Assembly: GCF_029360725.1 (NCBI RefSeq)
Contig: NZ_JARKMY010000018.1
Coordinates: 496,001-560,000 of the forward strand
Direction: 5' to 3'
DNA: 64,000 bases
Source of the DNA: Chryseolinea sp. H1M3-3
Lineage (GTDB): Bacteria > Bacteroidota > Bacteroidia > Cytophagales > Cyclobacteriaceae
Of this stretch, positions 43,383 to 52,196 are shown piece after piece. The notes below the pieces were generated by a model. The model ran no database searches. It was given only the letters and a program-made list of their open reading frames with translations, and was not told the origin of the DNA. Within the stretch, counting starts at the first letter, position 1; the number at the start of each line of letters is the position of its first letter. Both the position numbers and the translations under genes were made by a program.

Positions 43383-44567
43383 ATGAAAACTATCAACGAC
43401 ATCAATTTTAAAGGAAAGCGCGCACTGATCCGTGTAGACTTTAATGTTCCATTAGATAAAAGTTTTAATGTTACAGATGATAACCGTATTCGAGCTACTA
43501 TTCCAACGTTAAAAAAAATACTGAACGATGGTGGAAGTTGCATCCTGATGTCACATCTGGGACGTCCGAAAGAAGGACCCGAAGATAAATTCTCGCTCCG
43601 TCATACCATTAAGACAACAGAAGAACTTTTAGGCAAGAAGGTGCAATTTGGTGGCGATTGTATTGGTGAGGAAGCTTTCAAACTTTCTGCCGGCCTGAAA
43701 CCTGGTGAAGTGCTTTTACTTGAGAATCTCCGGTTCTATAAACAAGAAGAAAAAGGTGATGTTGGTTTCGCTGAAAAATTATCCAAACACGGTGATATTT
43801 ATGTTAATGATGCGTTTGGTACTGCGCATCGTGCACACGCCTCAACAACTATTGTAGCACAATTCTTTAAAGACAAATGCGCCGGCTTTGTTATGGCAGC
43901 GGAACTCGACAACGCTAAAAAAGTAACGGAGAAAGCAGCGAAACCATTCACTGCAATTATGGGTGGTGCAAAGATCAGTGATAAAATTTTAATCATTGAG
44001 AATCTTCTCGACAAAGTAAACAATCTTATCATTGGTGGTGGTATGGCCTATACTTTCTTTAAAGCGTTAGGAGGTTCCATCGGCAATTCGCTTGTTGAAG
44101 AAGATAAGTTGGATCTTGCGAAAGAACTTATCCAAAAAGCAAAAACGAAGGGTGTCGAATTGATTTTGCCTATCGATTCCGTTGTGGCAGACAAATTTGC
44201 GCCTGATGCGAATGCCCAGGTAACAAACAACAACGCCATTCCCAACGGATGGATGGGGTTGGATATCGGGCCCCAGGCAATTAGTGTGTTTAAGAAGGCC
44301 ATTGAAGGATCAAAAACCATTTTGTGGAATGGACCGATGGGTGTTTTTGAAATGGAGAAGTTTGCAGACGGTACAAAAGCTGTAGCGCAAGCCGTGGTAA
44401 ATGCAACGGAAAAAGGCGCATTCTCTCTCATCGGTGGCGGAGATTCAGCCGCTGCCGTTGCTCAACTAGGTTTTAGTGAAAAAGTAAGTTATGTATCAAC
44501 CGGCGGTGGTGCGTTGTTGGAATATTTTGAAGGGAAGGTACTCCCCGGTGTAAAAGCGCTGGAATAA
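43383..44567 (+). CDS. pgk: Phosphoglycerate kinase
   Basis: PGK transfers phosphate from 1,3-bisphosphoglycerate to ADP. 394 residues with RVDFNVPLD at the start, [33 protein letters not shown] and [16 protein letters not shown] for substrate binding, and the nucleotide region ending GGGDSAAAV and [15 protein letters not shown]. It follows pfkA by 146 bases on the same strand, and ends opposite the HIT gene. Confidence 0.97.
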   Translation: MKTINDINFKGKRALIRVDFNVPLDKSFNVTDDNRIRATIPTLKKILNDGGSCILMSHLGRPKEGPEDKFSLRHTIKTTEELLGKKVQFGGDCIGEEAFKLSAGLKPGEVLLLENLRFYKQEEKGDVGFAEKLSKHGDIYVNDAFGTAHRAHASTTIVAQFFKDKCAGFVMAAELDNAKKVTEKAAKPFTAIMGGAKISDKILIIENLLDKVNNLIIGGGMAYTFFKALGGSIGNSLVEEDKLDLAKELIQKAKTKGVELILPIDSVVADKFAPDANAQVTNNNAIPNGWMGLDIGPQAISVFKKAIEGSKTILWNGPMGVFEMEKFADGTKAVAQAVVNATEKGAFSLIGGGDSAAAVAQLGFSEKVSYVSTGGGALLEYFEGKVLPGVKALE

Positions 44568-44581
44568 GATATTTTTCAAAT

Positions 44582-44603
44582 GCCCTAGGCTTCAGCCCAG
44601 GGC
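44582..44603. terminator. Bidirectional hairpin between pgk and the HIT gene
   Basis: GCCCTAGGCT pairs with AGCCCAGGGC across a 2-base centre with one mismatch. It lies 15 bases after the pgk stop and overlaps the last codons of the convergent HIT gene. T-rich sequence follows on the plus strand (TTCTTGTATTTTC). Confidence 0.65.
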
Positions 44604-44987
44604 TTCTTGTATTTTCTTTGCCACACCTTCCAATTCAGGCTTAGAAGGAGACAATTTCGTTCGCGTAAAATTCAAATCTCCCATGGAATTCATCGGCACG
44701 AGGTGCACATGGGTATGAGGCACTTCCAAACCTATAACCGCTACACCAATTCTTTTACAAGGGACCGCTTTCCTGATGGCATGGGCTACCCTTTTAGCAA
44801 AAACATGTAAGCCTGCAAGGGTATCATCATCCAAATCAAAAATAAAATCCACTTCCTGTTTGGGTACAACCAACGTATGGCCTAGTACCAAAGGATTAAT
44901 ATCCAGGAACGCAATGTAGCGGTCATCTTCCGCTACAATATAACCCGGAATTTCGCGATTGATAATCTTCGTAAAAATGCTTGGCAT
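44592..44987 (-). CDS. HIT family hydrolase (HINT-like)
   Basis: 131 residues. The histidine triad is VPHTHVHLVPM (His-x-His-x-His), preceded by FLDINPLVLGHTLVVPKQEV. HINT proteins cleave nucleoside phosphoramidates such as lysyl-AMP; the physiological substrate is not known. It follows greA by 12 bases and is cotranscribed with it. Confidence 0.93.
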   Translation of the reverse strand: MPSIFTKIINREIPGYIVAEDDRYIAFLDINPLVLGHTLVVPKQEVDFIFDLDDDTLAGLHVFAKRVAHAIRKAVPCKRIGVAVIGLEVPHTHVHLVPMNSMGDLNFTRTKLSPSKPELEGVAKKIQEALG

Positions 44988-44999
44988 AGGGACAAAACG

Positions 45000-45476
45000 T
45001 TAGCAGGTAATTTCCACGATCTCAAATGACATTTGACCCGCCGGTGTAGTGATGTTGGCAACTTCACCAATCTTTTTTCCTAAAAGCCCTTTCCCTATCG
45101 GTGACATGGTCGAGATTTTTCCTGCCTTTAAATCAGCTTCTTCTTCAGACACTAAAGTATACGTTACTGAAGCGCCATTCTTTTTATTCTTGATGGTGAC
45201 CCTGGAGAGTATCGACACTTTAGAAGTATCAATATTATTTTCATCCAATAACCTCGCATTGGACACAAGGTCTTCAAGTTGTGCAATTTTTGCTTCAAGA
45301 TGTCCTTGTGCATCTTTTGCTGCATCGTACTCCGCATTTTCACTTAGATCGCCTTTATCACGTGCCTCTGCTATCTGGCGCGCAATATCCTGACGTCCTT
45401 TCGACTTGAGCGTACTCAATTCACTCTGCAATTTTTCCAGACCCTCTTTCGTGTAGTATGAAATTTTTTTACTCAT
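45000..45476 (-). CDS. greA: Transcription elongation factor GreA
   Basis: GreA rescues backtracked RNA polymerase by stimulating transcript cleavage. The start at ATG 45476 gives the classic 158 residues beginning MSKKISYYT; the open frame extends further upstream with no similarity. The N-terminal coiled coil has ARDKGDLSENAEYDAAKD with the acidic tip residues (Asp-Leu-Ser-Glu-Asn-Ala-Glu), and the C-terminal FKBP-like domain ends GQMSFEIVEI. Operon with the HIT gene. Confidence 0.97.
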   Translation of the reverse strand: MSKKISYYTKEGLEKLQSELSTLKSKGRQDIARQIAEARDKGDLSENAEYDAAKDAQGHLEAKIAQLEDLVSNARLLDENNIDTSKVSILSRVTIKNKKNGASVTYTLVSEEEADLKAGKISTMSPIGKGLLGKKIGEVANITTPAGQMSFEIVEITC

Positions 45477-45602
45477 AACAATCATTTGCTTCAACCTCAT
45501 AAAACCCATGTTGACCCAAGTGGTTCATGAGCTGCGTTGTTTATTTTTTTAAAATTAAATGTGGCACTTATTTAGATCGACAGCAGTCGCTTCGCCGTGA
45601 TC

Positions 45603-45637
45603 AAAAAAAGAAACAACGGCCTCGTCGGAGACCGTTG
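45603..45637 (-). terminator. Intrinsic terminator of the pentapeptide-repeat operon
   Basis: On the minus strand CAACGGTCTC pairs with GAGGCCGTTG (one mismatch) and is followed by TTTCTTTTTTT. It lies 38 bases after the stop of the pentapeptide gene at 45675. Confidence 0.8.
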
Positions 45638-45674
45638 CTTTAACAAAGGTAATATTTTATTGGTCAATCCAAAA

Positions 45675-46520
45675 TCACGCTCCTACCAGTTCGGGGACAT
45701 TTGTTTTGAGCTGTTCGAGGATTTCATCGTCAAAGCGCGCTAAATAGAGTGTTTTAACTTTTGAAAGTTGTTCGACGGTAAGTCCTTTGGCGCCGCGCAA
45801 ATCTGCTTTGTATAAACTTGCATTTTCAAAATCGGCACCCATCAGATAACAACCCTTGAGATCGGCCTCCATTAAAAAAGCGTTACAAAAATTCGCTTTA
45901 ATCAAAAAAGCATTTTCGAAATAAGCTTTGATTAAAAAAGCATCTTTAAAGTTTGCACCACTAGCGTAGGCACTTCTCAGGTTGGCCTGGTTAAGATTAG
46001 AGTTTTCAAAATTCGTTTGATTCAAACGTGCACTTTCAAGATTCGATTCAATAAGAGATGATTGTGATATGTTGGCCGAATTTAAATTCGAACCGGTAAG
46101 ATTTACATAGTTAAGATTTGTACGGGGCAAATAGCAATTCACAAGATTAATCTCATGAATCTTATGCCTGTTAAGTCGTTTTATATTACCGACCGTACGG
46201 AAGGCCGCTTCTTCAGATTCCCACAACCGGAAGTCGTCAATTTCATCTTTGTACGTTCTGATTCTCTGACGTGTCTCCCCATTCTTATTAAGCCAGAAAA
46301 TCAAAATACCAATAACCGCGATATCGAAGATCATTCCGTGTGCTTCAGCAAGGACTTGAGGAATGAAGGAATCAAAATCCTTCACGTAGTAAGGCATACT
46401 CAGGGCCAACACAAGTATGGTTACAAACACCAAAACGATCGTTGAGGTCAGAAGCGGCTTTTCAATAATAGAATTGAAAAACTCGCTCGCTTTTTTTAAT
46501 CGCTTTTGTAGAATACCCAT
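45675..46520 (-). CDS. Membrane-anchored pentapeptide-repeat protein
   Basis: 281 residues. Two hydrophobic helices near the N terminus (about 22-43 and 55-75) are followed by a short basic linker and about twelve pentapeptide repeats of the A(N/D)Lxx type between residues 130 and 250 (NLNYVNLTGSNLNSANI, NANFKDAF, ADLKGCYLMGADF). Such repeats form a right-handed beta helix that may bind proteins. It is 34 bases after the 2-hydroxyacid dehydrogenase and before the terminator, so it is the last gene of that operon. Confidence 0.85.
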   Translation of the reverse strand: MGILQKRLKKASEFFNSIIEKPLLTSTIVLVFVTILVLALSMPYYVKDFDSFIPQVLAEAHGMIFDIAVIGILIFWLNKNGETRQRIRTYKDEIDDFRLWESEEAAFRTVGNIKRLNRHKIHEINLVNCYLPRTNLNYVNLTGSNLNSANISQSSLIESNLESARLNQTNFENSNLNQANLRSAYASGANFKDAFLIKAYFENAFLIKANFCNAFLMEADLKGCYLMGADFENASLYKADLRGAKGLTVEQLSKVKTLYLARFDDEILEQLKTNVPELVGA

Positions 46521-46554
46521 GAAACGGTTGGACTACTATTATTTTTAGATTGAT

Positions 46555-47496
46555 TTAAGCAAATGTCAAGGTGCTTATTTTACGCACCAAAGCTACATTT
46601 ATTTTCACATGCGATTCAAACGTCCAGCCCGCAATGTGGGGGGTGAATATTACATTTGACCTTTCACGCAACGAATTGAATGCCTCCTTCTGAGAATCCG
46701 TTAATTTATTCAACTTTTCATTCTCAAGGACATCCAGGGCAGCTCCTTTCAAGTAACCTTCAACCAATGCCTGATATACATCGGCAAGGCTAACTATCTC
46801 ACCTCTTGCCGTATTTAAAAGTATAATAGGTTTTTTAAACTTTCTAAAGTAGTTGATATCTACCAACATCCTTGTTTCGCCTGTGAGTGGAATATGGAGG
46901 CTTACAATATCCGCTTCTTCGAAGATGGATTCCATTTTGACTTCTTTACAAAAGGCATCCGAAAAATTGCTTTTATACTTATCGTACCCTAAAACATTAC
47001 ATCCAAAACCCGATAAACGTTTGGCAAAGGCCTGGCCCGTATTTCCATATCCTATGATCCCTACCGTCTTGCCCATGATCTCACTTCCACGGTTTTCTTC
47101 CCTCGCCCATACGAAATTTTTAACCTCTTCATTCGCTCTGGGGATGTTACGCATCAACGAAAGCAAAAGTCCTACGGCATGCTCGCCAACTGCATCCCTG
47201 TTTCCCTCAGAAGCATGGACGACTTGAATATTCTTTTCTAACAAATAAGGAAGGTCAAGGTTATCAAGTCCCGCGCCTGCACGTCCGATAACTTTAATGG
47301 TGGGATTTGGTCCCAACAGTTCGCGGTCGATCGTTGTCTTACTTCTTACGATCAACCCCTGGTAGCCAATGTGCTTTGATTTAATTTCCTCACGAGTGAT
47401 CTCCGGCTGGTAATCAGCTTCCCATCCAATGTCTTTCAGCATGGAGAAAAGGCTATTATGCATGGGATCAATTATTAAACATTTGGGTGCAGCCAT
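46555..47496 (-). CDS. D-isomer-specific 2-hydroxyacid dehydrogenase
   Basis: 313 residues. The Rossmann motif is GIIGYGNTGQAFA; the catalytic Arg is in LNTARGEIV, Glu in ALDVLENEK and His in FTPHIAGWT. It belongs to the SerA/PdxB-like NAD-dependent group without an ACT domain. Function as phosphoglycerate or erythronate-4-phosphate dehydrogenase is possible, the second favoured by pdxA 2 kb away. It overlaps mgtE by one base (TGATG), so it is coupled to it. Confidence 0.86.
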   Translation of the reverse strand: MAAPKCLIIDPMHNSLFSMLKDIGWEADYQPEITREEIKSKHIGYQGLIVRSKTTIDRELLGPNPTIKVIGRAGAGLDNLDLPYLLEKNIQVVHASEGNRDAVGEHAVGLLLSLMRNIPRANEEVKNFVWAREENRGSEIMGKTVGIIGYGNTGQAFAKRLSGFGCNVLGYDKYKSNFSDAFCKEVKMESIFEEADIVSLHIPLTGETRMLVDINYFRKFKKPIILLNTARGEIVSLADVYQALVEGYLKGAALDVLENEKLNKLTDSQKEAFNSLRERSNVIFTPHIAGWTFESHVKINVALVRKISTLTFA

Positions 47497-48854
47497 CAGA
47501 GCAAAAGATGAACAGTGAAAAAATAAATTGTCAGTCCCAGTAAATCATTCATGGTGGTAATAAAGGGACCTGCTGCGAGCGCAGGGTTATAGTCAAATCG
47601 ATTTAGCACAAGAGGCGTTATCGTTCCTATAAAAGACGCGAACACTACTACGCTAAACAATGCGAGCGACACCACCATGGATAACTGGTATTCGCCGAAC
47701 AGCAAAACATTCGCACCAAAAACCAAAACCGCCAACACAACGCCATTGAGGATGGCTACGAAAAATACTTTAACCAAACGCGTCCATAAGCCTTCGTCTA
47801 CAAAATCGGGATTAGCAAGACTTTGAACAATAAGGGACGATGATTGAATTCCAACATTTCCCCCGGTTGCCTGAATCAGCGGCGTAAAAAACGCGATAGC
47901 AGTTACACGGGCGAGCTCAGCTTCGAACAGTCCCATGAATTTTGCATTCATCAGGCCACCAAAAATTCCGATTAACAACCATGGCAGACGTGCCCGCGTA
48001 TTGCGCCATACGCTGTCATCTTCTTCCACATCTTCGCTGATACCGGCCATGATTTGACGTTCTTCGTCAGCCTGTTCAGTGATCACATCCACAACGTCAT
48101 CGATAGTAATTCTTCCAACCAGCTGTCCCTGCACGTTAACGACAGGTACAGACTCGAGGTCATACTTCTTCATCATCTCAGCAACCTCCCAGTCCTCCAA
48201 GTAAGTTTCAACGGAGACAATATCTTTTTCACAAATATCAGCCACGATGGTGCGCGCATCTGATACAATAAGGTCTTGCAGTGCGACCCGCCCTAAAAGT
48301 TTATCGTAATCATCAACAACGTATACCGTATAAAACTTATTAACCGTTTCAGCCTGTTTACGAATCTCGTCGACGCATTGGACTACCGTCCAGTTATAAC
48401 GTGCCTTAATGAGTTCTTTAGCCATTAAACCGCCCGCCACGTTTTCTTCATAGCGAAGCAGCTCTGTCACCTGCGCCTTAAGCTCTGCCTCCAACCCCGA
48501 TAAAACTTCTTCCCGTTCTTTAATGGGAAGCTCATTCAAGATATCGGCGGTATCGTCGGAAGGAAGTTGGTTGAGGAAGTTAGTAATCTCGGAAGGCGGG
48601 TATACCTTTAAAAATTTCTTGCGTGTATCCCGGTCGAGATCACTGATAATTTCAGCTTGTATTTCGATGTCGAGAAGATCCATGACATACTTGGACTCTT
48701 CTGCTGTAAACTCGTATAAAAGCGAAGCTATATCGGCTGCCTTAACGTGCGATAAGGAGGTGCGAACAAATTGTTCATCACGCGCGTCCAACGCTTGTTG
48801 AAAGCGATCACGAAATTCCTTCGTCAACTCAAAATCAACTGCCAACTGCTCCAC
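47496..48854 (-). CDS. mgtE: Magnesium transporter MgtE
   Basis: 452 residues starting at GTG. An acidic helical N domain (about 1-130: LYEFTAEESKYVMDLLD, then LNQLPSDDTADILNELP), two CBS domains (about 135-260: VVDDYDKLLGRVALQDL, VVNVQGQLVGRITIDDV) that sense magnesium, and five membrane helices from about residue 285 with the pore motif TGGNVGIQSSSL. It overlaps rsmA by 20 bases and the next gene by one, so it is part of a four-gene operon. Confidence 0.95.
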   Translation of the reverse strand: MEQLAVDFELTKEFRDRFQQALDARDEQFVRTSLSHVKAADIASLLYEFTAEESKYVMDLLDIEIQAEIISDLDRDTRKKFLKVYPPSEITNFLNQLPSDDTADILNELPIKEREEVLSGLEAELKAQVTELLRYEENVAGGLMAKELIKARYNWTVVQCVDEIRKQAETVNKFYTVYVVDDYDKLLGRVALQDLIVSDARTIVADICEKDIVSVETYLEDWEVAEMMKKYDLESVPVVNVQGQLVGRITIDDVVDVITEQADEERQIMAGISEDVEEDDSVWRNTRARLPWLLIGIFGGLMNAKFMGLFEAELARVTAIAFFTPLIQATGGNVGIQSSSLIVQSLANPDFVDEGLWTRLVKVFFVAILNGVVLAVLVFGANVLLFGEYQLSMVVSLALFSVVVFASFIGTITPLVLNRFDYNPALAAGPFITTMNDLLGLTIYFFTVHLLL

Positions 48855-49647
48855 GGCTCTTTTCGATTAATAAAGTAAGATTTTCAAAATCCTTAACCGA
48901 CAATTGTTCAGCGCGCTTGTCAAGCAGCGGAAGGGCTACAATTTCGGCTGCCAAATTTAGATTTTTTAATGCGTTGCGCAAGGTCTTGCGTCTCGTATTG
49001 AAACCTTGCTTTACCACTTGTACAAAAAGTTTTTCATCACATGCTAAGGATGCGACCTGATTGCGTTCGAGCCTGATAACACCAGATATCACTTTCGGCG
49101 GCGGGGTAAATACTCCGGGAGGCACCTTGAATAAAAAATGAATATCATAGTAAGCCTGGAGCAGCACGCTTAGGATTCCGTACGTTTTACTTCCAGGTGG
49201 CGCTGCAATCCGATCGGCTACTTCTTTCTGAAGCATACAAACAACCTGGTCCACCCGGTCGTGGTTTTCTAAAACTTTAAAAAATATTTGTGAAGAAATA
49301 TTGTATGGAAAATTGCCGATGATTGAAAAAATCCCATCAAAGATTTCTGCCGGCTGAATCGCCAAAAAATCTCCTTCAATAATTTTTCCATGCAGCATGG
49401 AGAAGTTGGTCTTTAAGTAAGCAACGGAGTCGCGGTCAATCTCAATAACCTTCAAATTGGTATGATTACGGTTGATTAAGAATTGTGTGAGCACCCCCAT
49501 GCCGGGTCCAATCTCAAGGACGTTTTGTTGAGACGAACCACTTTTCAATGCATCAACTATGCGTTTAGCAATGCCCAAATCATGCAAGAAATGTTGACCT
49601 AAAGATTTCTTTGGTCTTACTTTATTCGTTTTTCTAAAAGCACACAT
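48835..49647 (-). CDS. rsmA: 16S rRNA dimethyladenosine transferase
   Basis: RsmA (KsgA) dimethylates A1518 and A1519 in the 3' hairpin of 16S rRNA. From ATG 49647 it has 270 residues, with RPKKSLGQHFLHD, SAM motif EIGPGMGVLTQFL and NFPYNISSQIFFK, the catalytic NxPY-type segment. A longer start at 49692 adds 15 unrelated residues. First gene of the rsmA-mgtE-dehydrogenase-pentapeptide operon, divergent from pdxA. Confidence 0.96.
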   Translation of the reverse strand: MCAFRKTNKVRPKKSLGQHFLHDLGIAKRIVDALKSGSSQQNVLEIGPGMGVLTQFLINRNHTNLKVIEIDRDSVAYLKTNFSMLHGKIIEGDFLAIQPAEIFDGIFSIIGNFPYNISSQIFFKVLENHDRVDQVVCMLQKEVADRIAAPPGSKTYGILSVLLQAYYDIHFLFKVPPGVFTPPPKVISGVIRLERNQVASLACDEKLFVQVVKQGFNTRRKTLRNALKNLNLAAEIVALPLLDKRAEQLSVKDFENLTLLIEKSRGAVGS

Positions 49648-49709
49648 CCGCCAATCTACAAGGAACAAATAGATATTTTTGTTAAATCGCAAAGAATTGA
49701 ACGCTATCC

Positions 49710-50732
49710 ATGACCCAAATACAGAAACCTCGTATCGGAATAACCCTCGGTGATTATAATGGTGTCGGCCCTGAAGTAGTTATAAAAGCTTTAGCTGATA
49801 ATCGGTTACTAAACCTTGTTACGCCGGTACTCTATGGATCCGGGAAAGTTATTTCATTTTATAAAAAACTTCTCAACGTTGATGAGTTTAACTTTAGCCA
49901 GGTACGGAACAAAGGACAGTTTGCACCCAAGAGCATTAATGTGGTAAATAGCTGGGGCGACGATGCAGGCGAAATTATCCCGGGGAAAGCTTCAAAAGAA
50001 AGTGGTAAAGCTTCGTTTATAGCATTAAAGCAAGCATCAGAAGAATTAAAGGAAGGAATAATTGATGCTCTGGTAACAGCTCCCATCGACAAACACACCA
50101 TCCATAGTGATGAGTTTCCATTTAAGGGTCACACGGAATTTTTGACTCAGTTCTTTGAGGCATCCGAAAGCCTGATGTTTATGATCAGTGAAAAACTGCG
50201 TGTAGGCCTCGTTACTGAACATATTCCAGTGAAAGACATCGCCGCAGCAATCACCAAGGAAAAGATCGAGGCAAAGTTGAAAGTGATGGACGCCTCGTTG
50301 CGAAAAGACTTTGGGATTATCAAGCCGAAGATCGCTGTACTGGGACTAAATCCGCATGCCGGCGACAATGGATTGCTGGGTCTTGAGGAAGAACAAATTA
50401 TCCGGCCTTTGATCAGTGACCAAAAAAATAAGGGCCGATTGGTATTTGGACCGTTTCCCGCCGACGGATTTTTTGCTGCCGGCACATATTTAAAGTATGA
50501 TGGTGTTCTGGCGATGTATCATGACCAGGGTCTGGTCCCTTTTAAATCTGTAGCGTTTGAAGATGGGGTCAACTTTACGGCTGGACTACCGGTTGTCCGT
50601 ACCTCCCCCGACCATGGCACCGGTTATGCCATTGCAGGTAAAAACCAGGCTCACGAAGGGTCGATGCGGGAGGCAATCTACAAGGCTGCTGAAATATTTA
50701 AACACCGTAACGAACCATCTAAAGAAAAATAA
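49710..50732 (+). CDS. pdxA: 4-hydroxythreonine-4-phosphate dehydrogenase
   Basis: PdxA oxidises 4-phosphohydroxy-L-threonine in the DXP-dependent pyridoxal phosphate pathway. 340 residues with ITLGDYNGVGPEVV at the start, the metal-binding His in FPFKGHTEFL, LNPHAGDNGLLG and YHDQGLVPFK, and TSPDHGTGYAIAG near the end. It is divergent from rsmA, as in many bacteria where pdxA and ksgA are neighbours. Confidence 0.95.
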   Translation: MTQIQKPRIGITLGDYNGVGPEVVIKALADNRLLNLVTPVLYGSGKVISFYKKLLNVDEFNFSQVRNKGQFAPKSINVVNSWGDDAGEIIPGKASKESGKASFIALKQASEELKEGIIDALVTAPIDKHTIHSDEFPFKGHTEFLTQFFEASESLMFMISEKLRVGLVTEHIPVKDIAAAITKEKIEAKLKVMDASLRKDFGIIKPKIAVLGLNPHAGDNGLLGLEEEQIIRPLISDQKNKGRLVFGPFPADGFFAAGTYLKYDGVLAMYHDQGLVPFKSVAFEDGVNFTAGLPVVRTSPDHGTGYAIAGKNQAHEGSMREAIYKAAEIFKHRNEPSKEK

Positions 50733-50796
50733 CATTATTTAAGTCCTTCATTTCCACCTTTTAACCGGAGGGTAGCGGTAATTTTTTTTTATTACA

Positions 50797-50804
50797 TATA
50801 TTTG
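50797..50804 (+). promoter_or_regulatory. -7 box (TATATTTG) for the TerB gene
   Basis: TATATTTG matches TAnnTTTG, 21 bases upstream of the ATG at 50825, after a long T run at 50781-50790. Confidence 0.4.
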
Positions 50805-50824
50805 GCCTTGAAGTATCAGTTGAA

Positions 50825-51211
50825 ATGGACATAGTCACTAAGAAGCAGTTGAACATACTTATCCAATTGGCGGAAGCGGATAAACATTTTGCCAAAATCG
50901 AGCGCGATTTAATCTTTAAAATTGCCCGGGAACGCAACTTTTCAGACGAGGAAGTCAATGAGCTCATCCGCAATCCGCAACCTATTGATTCGTTAGGAGC
51001 GCTTTCGCTGGAACAGAAGTTCGACTACCTCATGTCGGCCATCGACCTGGTATTTGTGGACCAGAATGTTTTTGAGAGTGAGATCATTTTTTGCAAAAAC
51101 ATTGCCATTAAACTGGGCTTTAAGAAGGGCGTAATCGATTATTTTATTGAAAATTACGAATTGAAGACCCGCCAGGAATTTAGGGAAATAGCCCTAAATG
51201 ATTACATTTAG
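50825..51211 (+). CDS. TerB-like all-helical protein
   Basis: 128 residues, all helical. The N-terminal ILIQLAEADKHFAKIERDLIFKIA, described by its AEADKHFAKIE core, matches TerB/DjlA-type repeats that bind metal ions or lipids in tellurite-resistance and stress proteins. Acidic residues at the expected positions are present. No ter operon is near, so tellurite resistance is not implied. Gene stands alone with its own -7 box. Confidence 0.75.
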   Translation: MDIVTKKQLNILIQLAEADKHFAKIERDLIFKIARERNFSDEEVNELIRNPQPIDSLGALSLEQKFDYLMSAIDLVFVDQNVFESEIIFCKNIAIKLGFKKGVIDYFIENYELKTRQEFREIALNDYI

Positions 51212-51252
51212 CCATTATCGAGGCTAATTTTTACTTTTCTCATTAATTGTTC

Positions 51253-51260
51253 TAAATTTG
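51253..51260 (+). promoter_or_regulatory. -7 box (TAAATTTG) for the DUF177-rpmF operon
   Basis: TAAATTTG matches TAnnTTTG and ends 27 bases before the TTG start at 51287. Confidence 0.45.
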
Positions 51261-51286
51261 CCGACTAATTTTTAAACGACACGGCT

Positions 51287-51814
51287 TTGGGGGTTGCGGC
51301 GTACAACATTAACATTGTTGGCCTGAGCAATAAAGAGCATCGGTTTCAATTTGAAATTGGTGACGAATTCTTCAGGAGATTTGGAACGGATATCGTTTCA
51401 GAGGGAACATTTCAGGTAGAATTGTTGCTTGACAAGCACGAGACCTTCATTGAAGTCGCGTTTAAAATTGATGGTAAAGCCCATTTGATTTGTGATCGAA
51501 GCCTGGAACCCTTTGATTTCCCGATTAACAGCAATAACAAAATTGTTTTTAAGTACGGGGACGCATACCAGGAAATGACGGATGAGATTGTAATCATCCC
51601 CAGGGAGACGGCTACCCTTGAACTTGGACAGTATATTTATGAGTTCATTGCATTAGGTATACCGTTAAAGAAGCTCCATCCACGCTTTCAGGATGAAGTG
51701 AACGATGAAGATGATTCTGAAGGAAAAATTGTTTATTCCTCCGAAACATCAGAAGAAAAGAAAGACGACGAGGAAATAGATCCTCGATGGGATATTCTAA
51801 AGAAATTAAAATAA
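51287..51814 (+). CDS. DUF177 (YceD-like) protein
   Basis: 175 residues. Conserved for DUF177: the start YNINIVGLSNKEHRFQFEIG, the Cys and Arg in AHLICDRSLEPFDF and YEFIALGIPLKKLHP. YceD is encoded upstream of rpmF in most bacteria and affects 23S rRNA maturation or L32 level. No ATG or GTG start exists: the frame is closed at 51266 and TTG at 51287 is the only usual start codon, supported by the -7 box at 51253. The stop is 12 bases before rpmF. Confidence 0.88.
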   Translation: MGVAAYNINIVGLSNKEHRFQFEIGDEFFRRFGTDIVSEGTFQVELLLDKHETFIEVAFKIDGKAHLICDRSLEPFDFPINSNNKIVFKYGDAYQEMTDEIVIIPRETATLELGQYIYEFIALGIPLKKLHPRFQDEVNDEDDSEGKIVYSSETSEEKKDDEEIDPRWDILKKLK

Positions 51815-51826
51815 ACTTGATACGCC

Positions 51827-52018
51827 ATGCCGAATCCAAAACGAAAAACCTCGAAAACCCGCAGAGATAAAAGAAGAACACATTATAAGGCGCATGCCAA
51901 ACAGTTAACTGTATGCCCAACAACAGGTGAACATCACCTCCCTCATCGCGGTTTCTGGCATGAAGGAAAACTCTACTACAATGGCAAAGTAGTAATGGAA
52001 AAAGAAGTTCTGGCTTAG
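51827..52018 (+). CDS. rpmF: Ribosomal protein bL32
   Basis: 63 residues. [20 protein letters not shown] is the basic start of L32 and the middle has one [11 protein letters not shown] segment with a single Cys, so this is a C-minus (zinc-free) form, not the four-Cys form. L32 is a small protein of the large ribosomal subunit. It is coupled to the DUF177 gene and ends before a terminator. Confidence 0.95.
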   Translation: MPNPKRKTSKTRRDKRRTHYKAHAKQLTVCPTTGEHHLPHRGFWHEGKLYYNGKVVMEKEVLA

Positions 52019-52128
52019 TTCATGAGTTCCATCAGCCTCGCCAACATTCGGTTGACAAAGACCATTAAGAATAGCATAATCGAGGAAGCGAATTCTAAAA
52101 AACTTTTTTAAAGTAAAATACTTTATAT

Positions 52129-52157
52129 GCTCGGCCTATGCCGGGCTTTTTCTTTTT
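52129..52157 (+). terminator. Terminator after rpmF
   Basis: GCTCGGC (52129-52135) pairs with GCCGGGC (52140-52146), one T-G pair, followed by TTTTTCTTTTT. It ends the DUF177-rpmF transcript before fabH. Confidence 0.85.
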
Positions 52158-52196
52158 ATAGGATAATGATCAACACACCGTTGAAAAATAAATAGT

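Noticed and set aside
52021-52110. 29-codon frame between rpmF and fabH
   Set aside because: Too short to judge, and it lies before the terminator; kept only as a remark.
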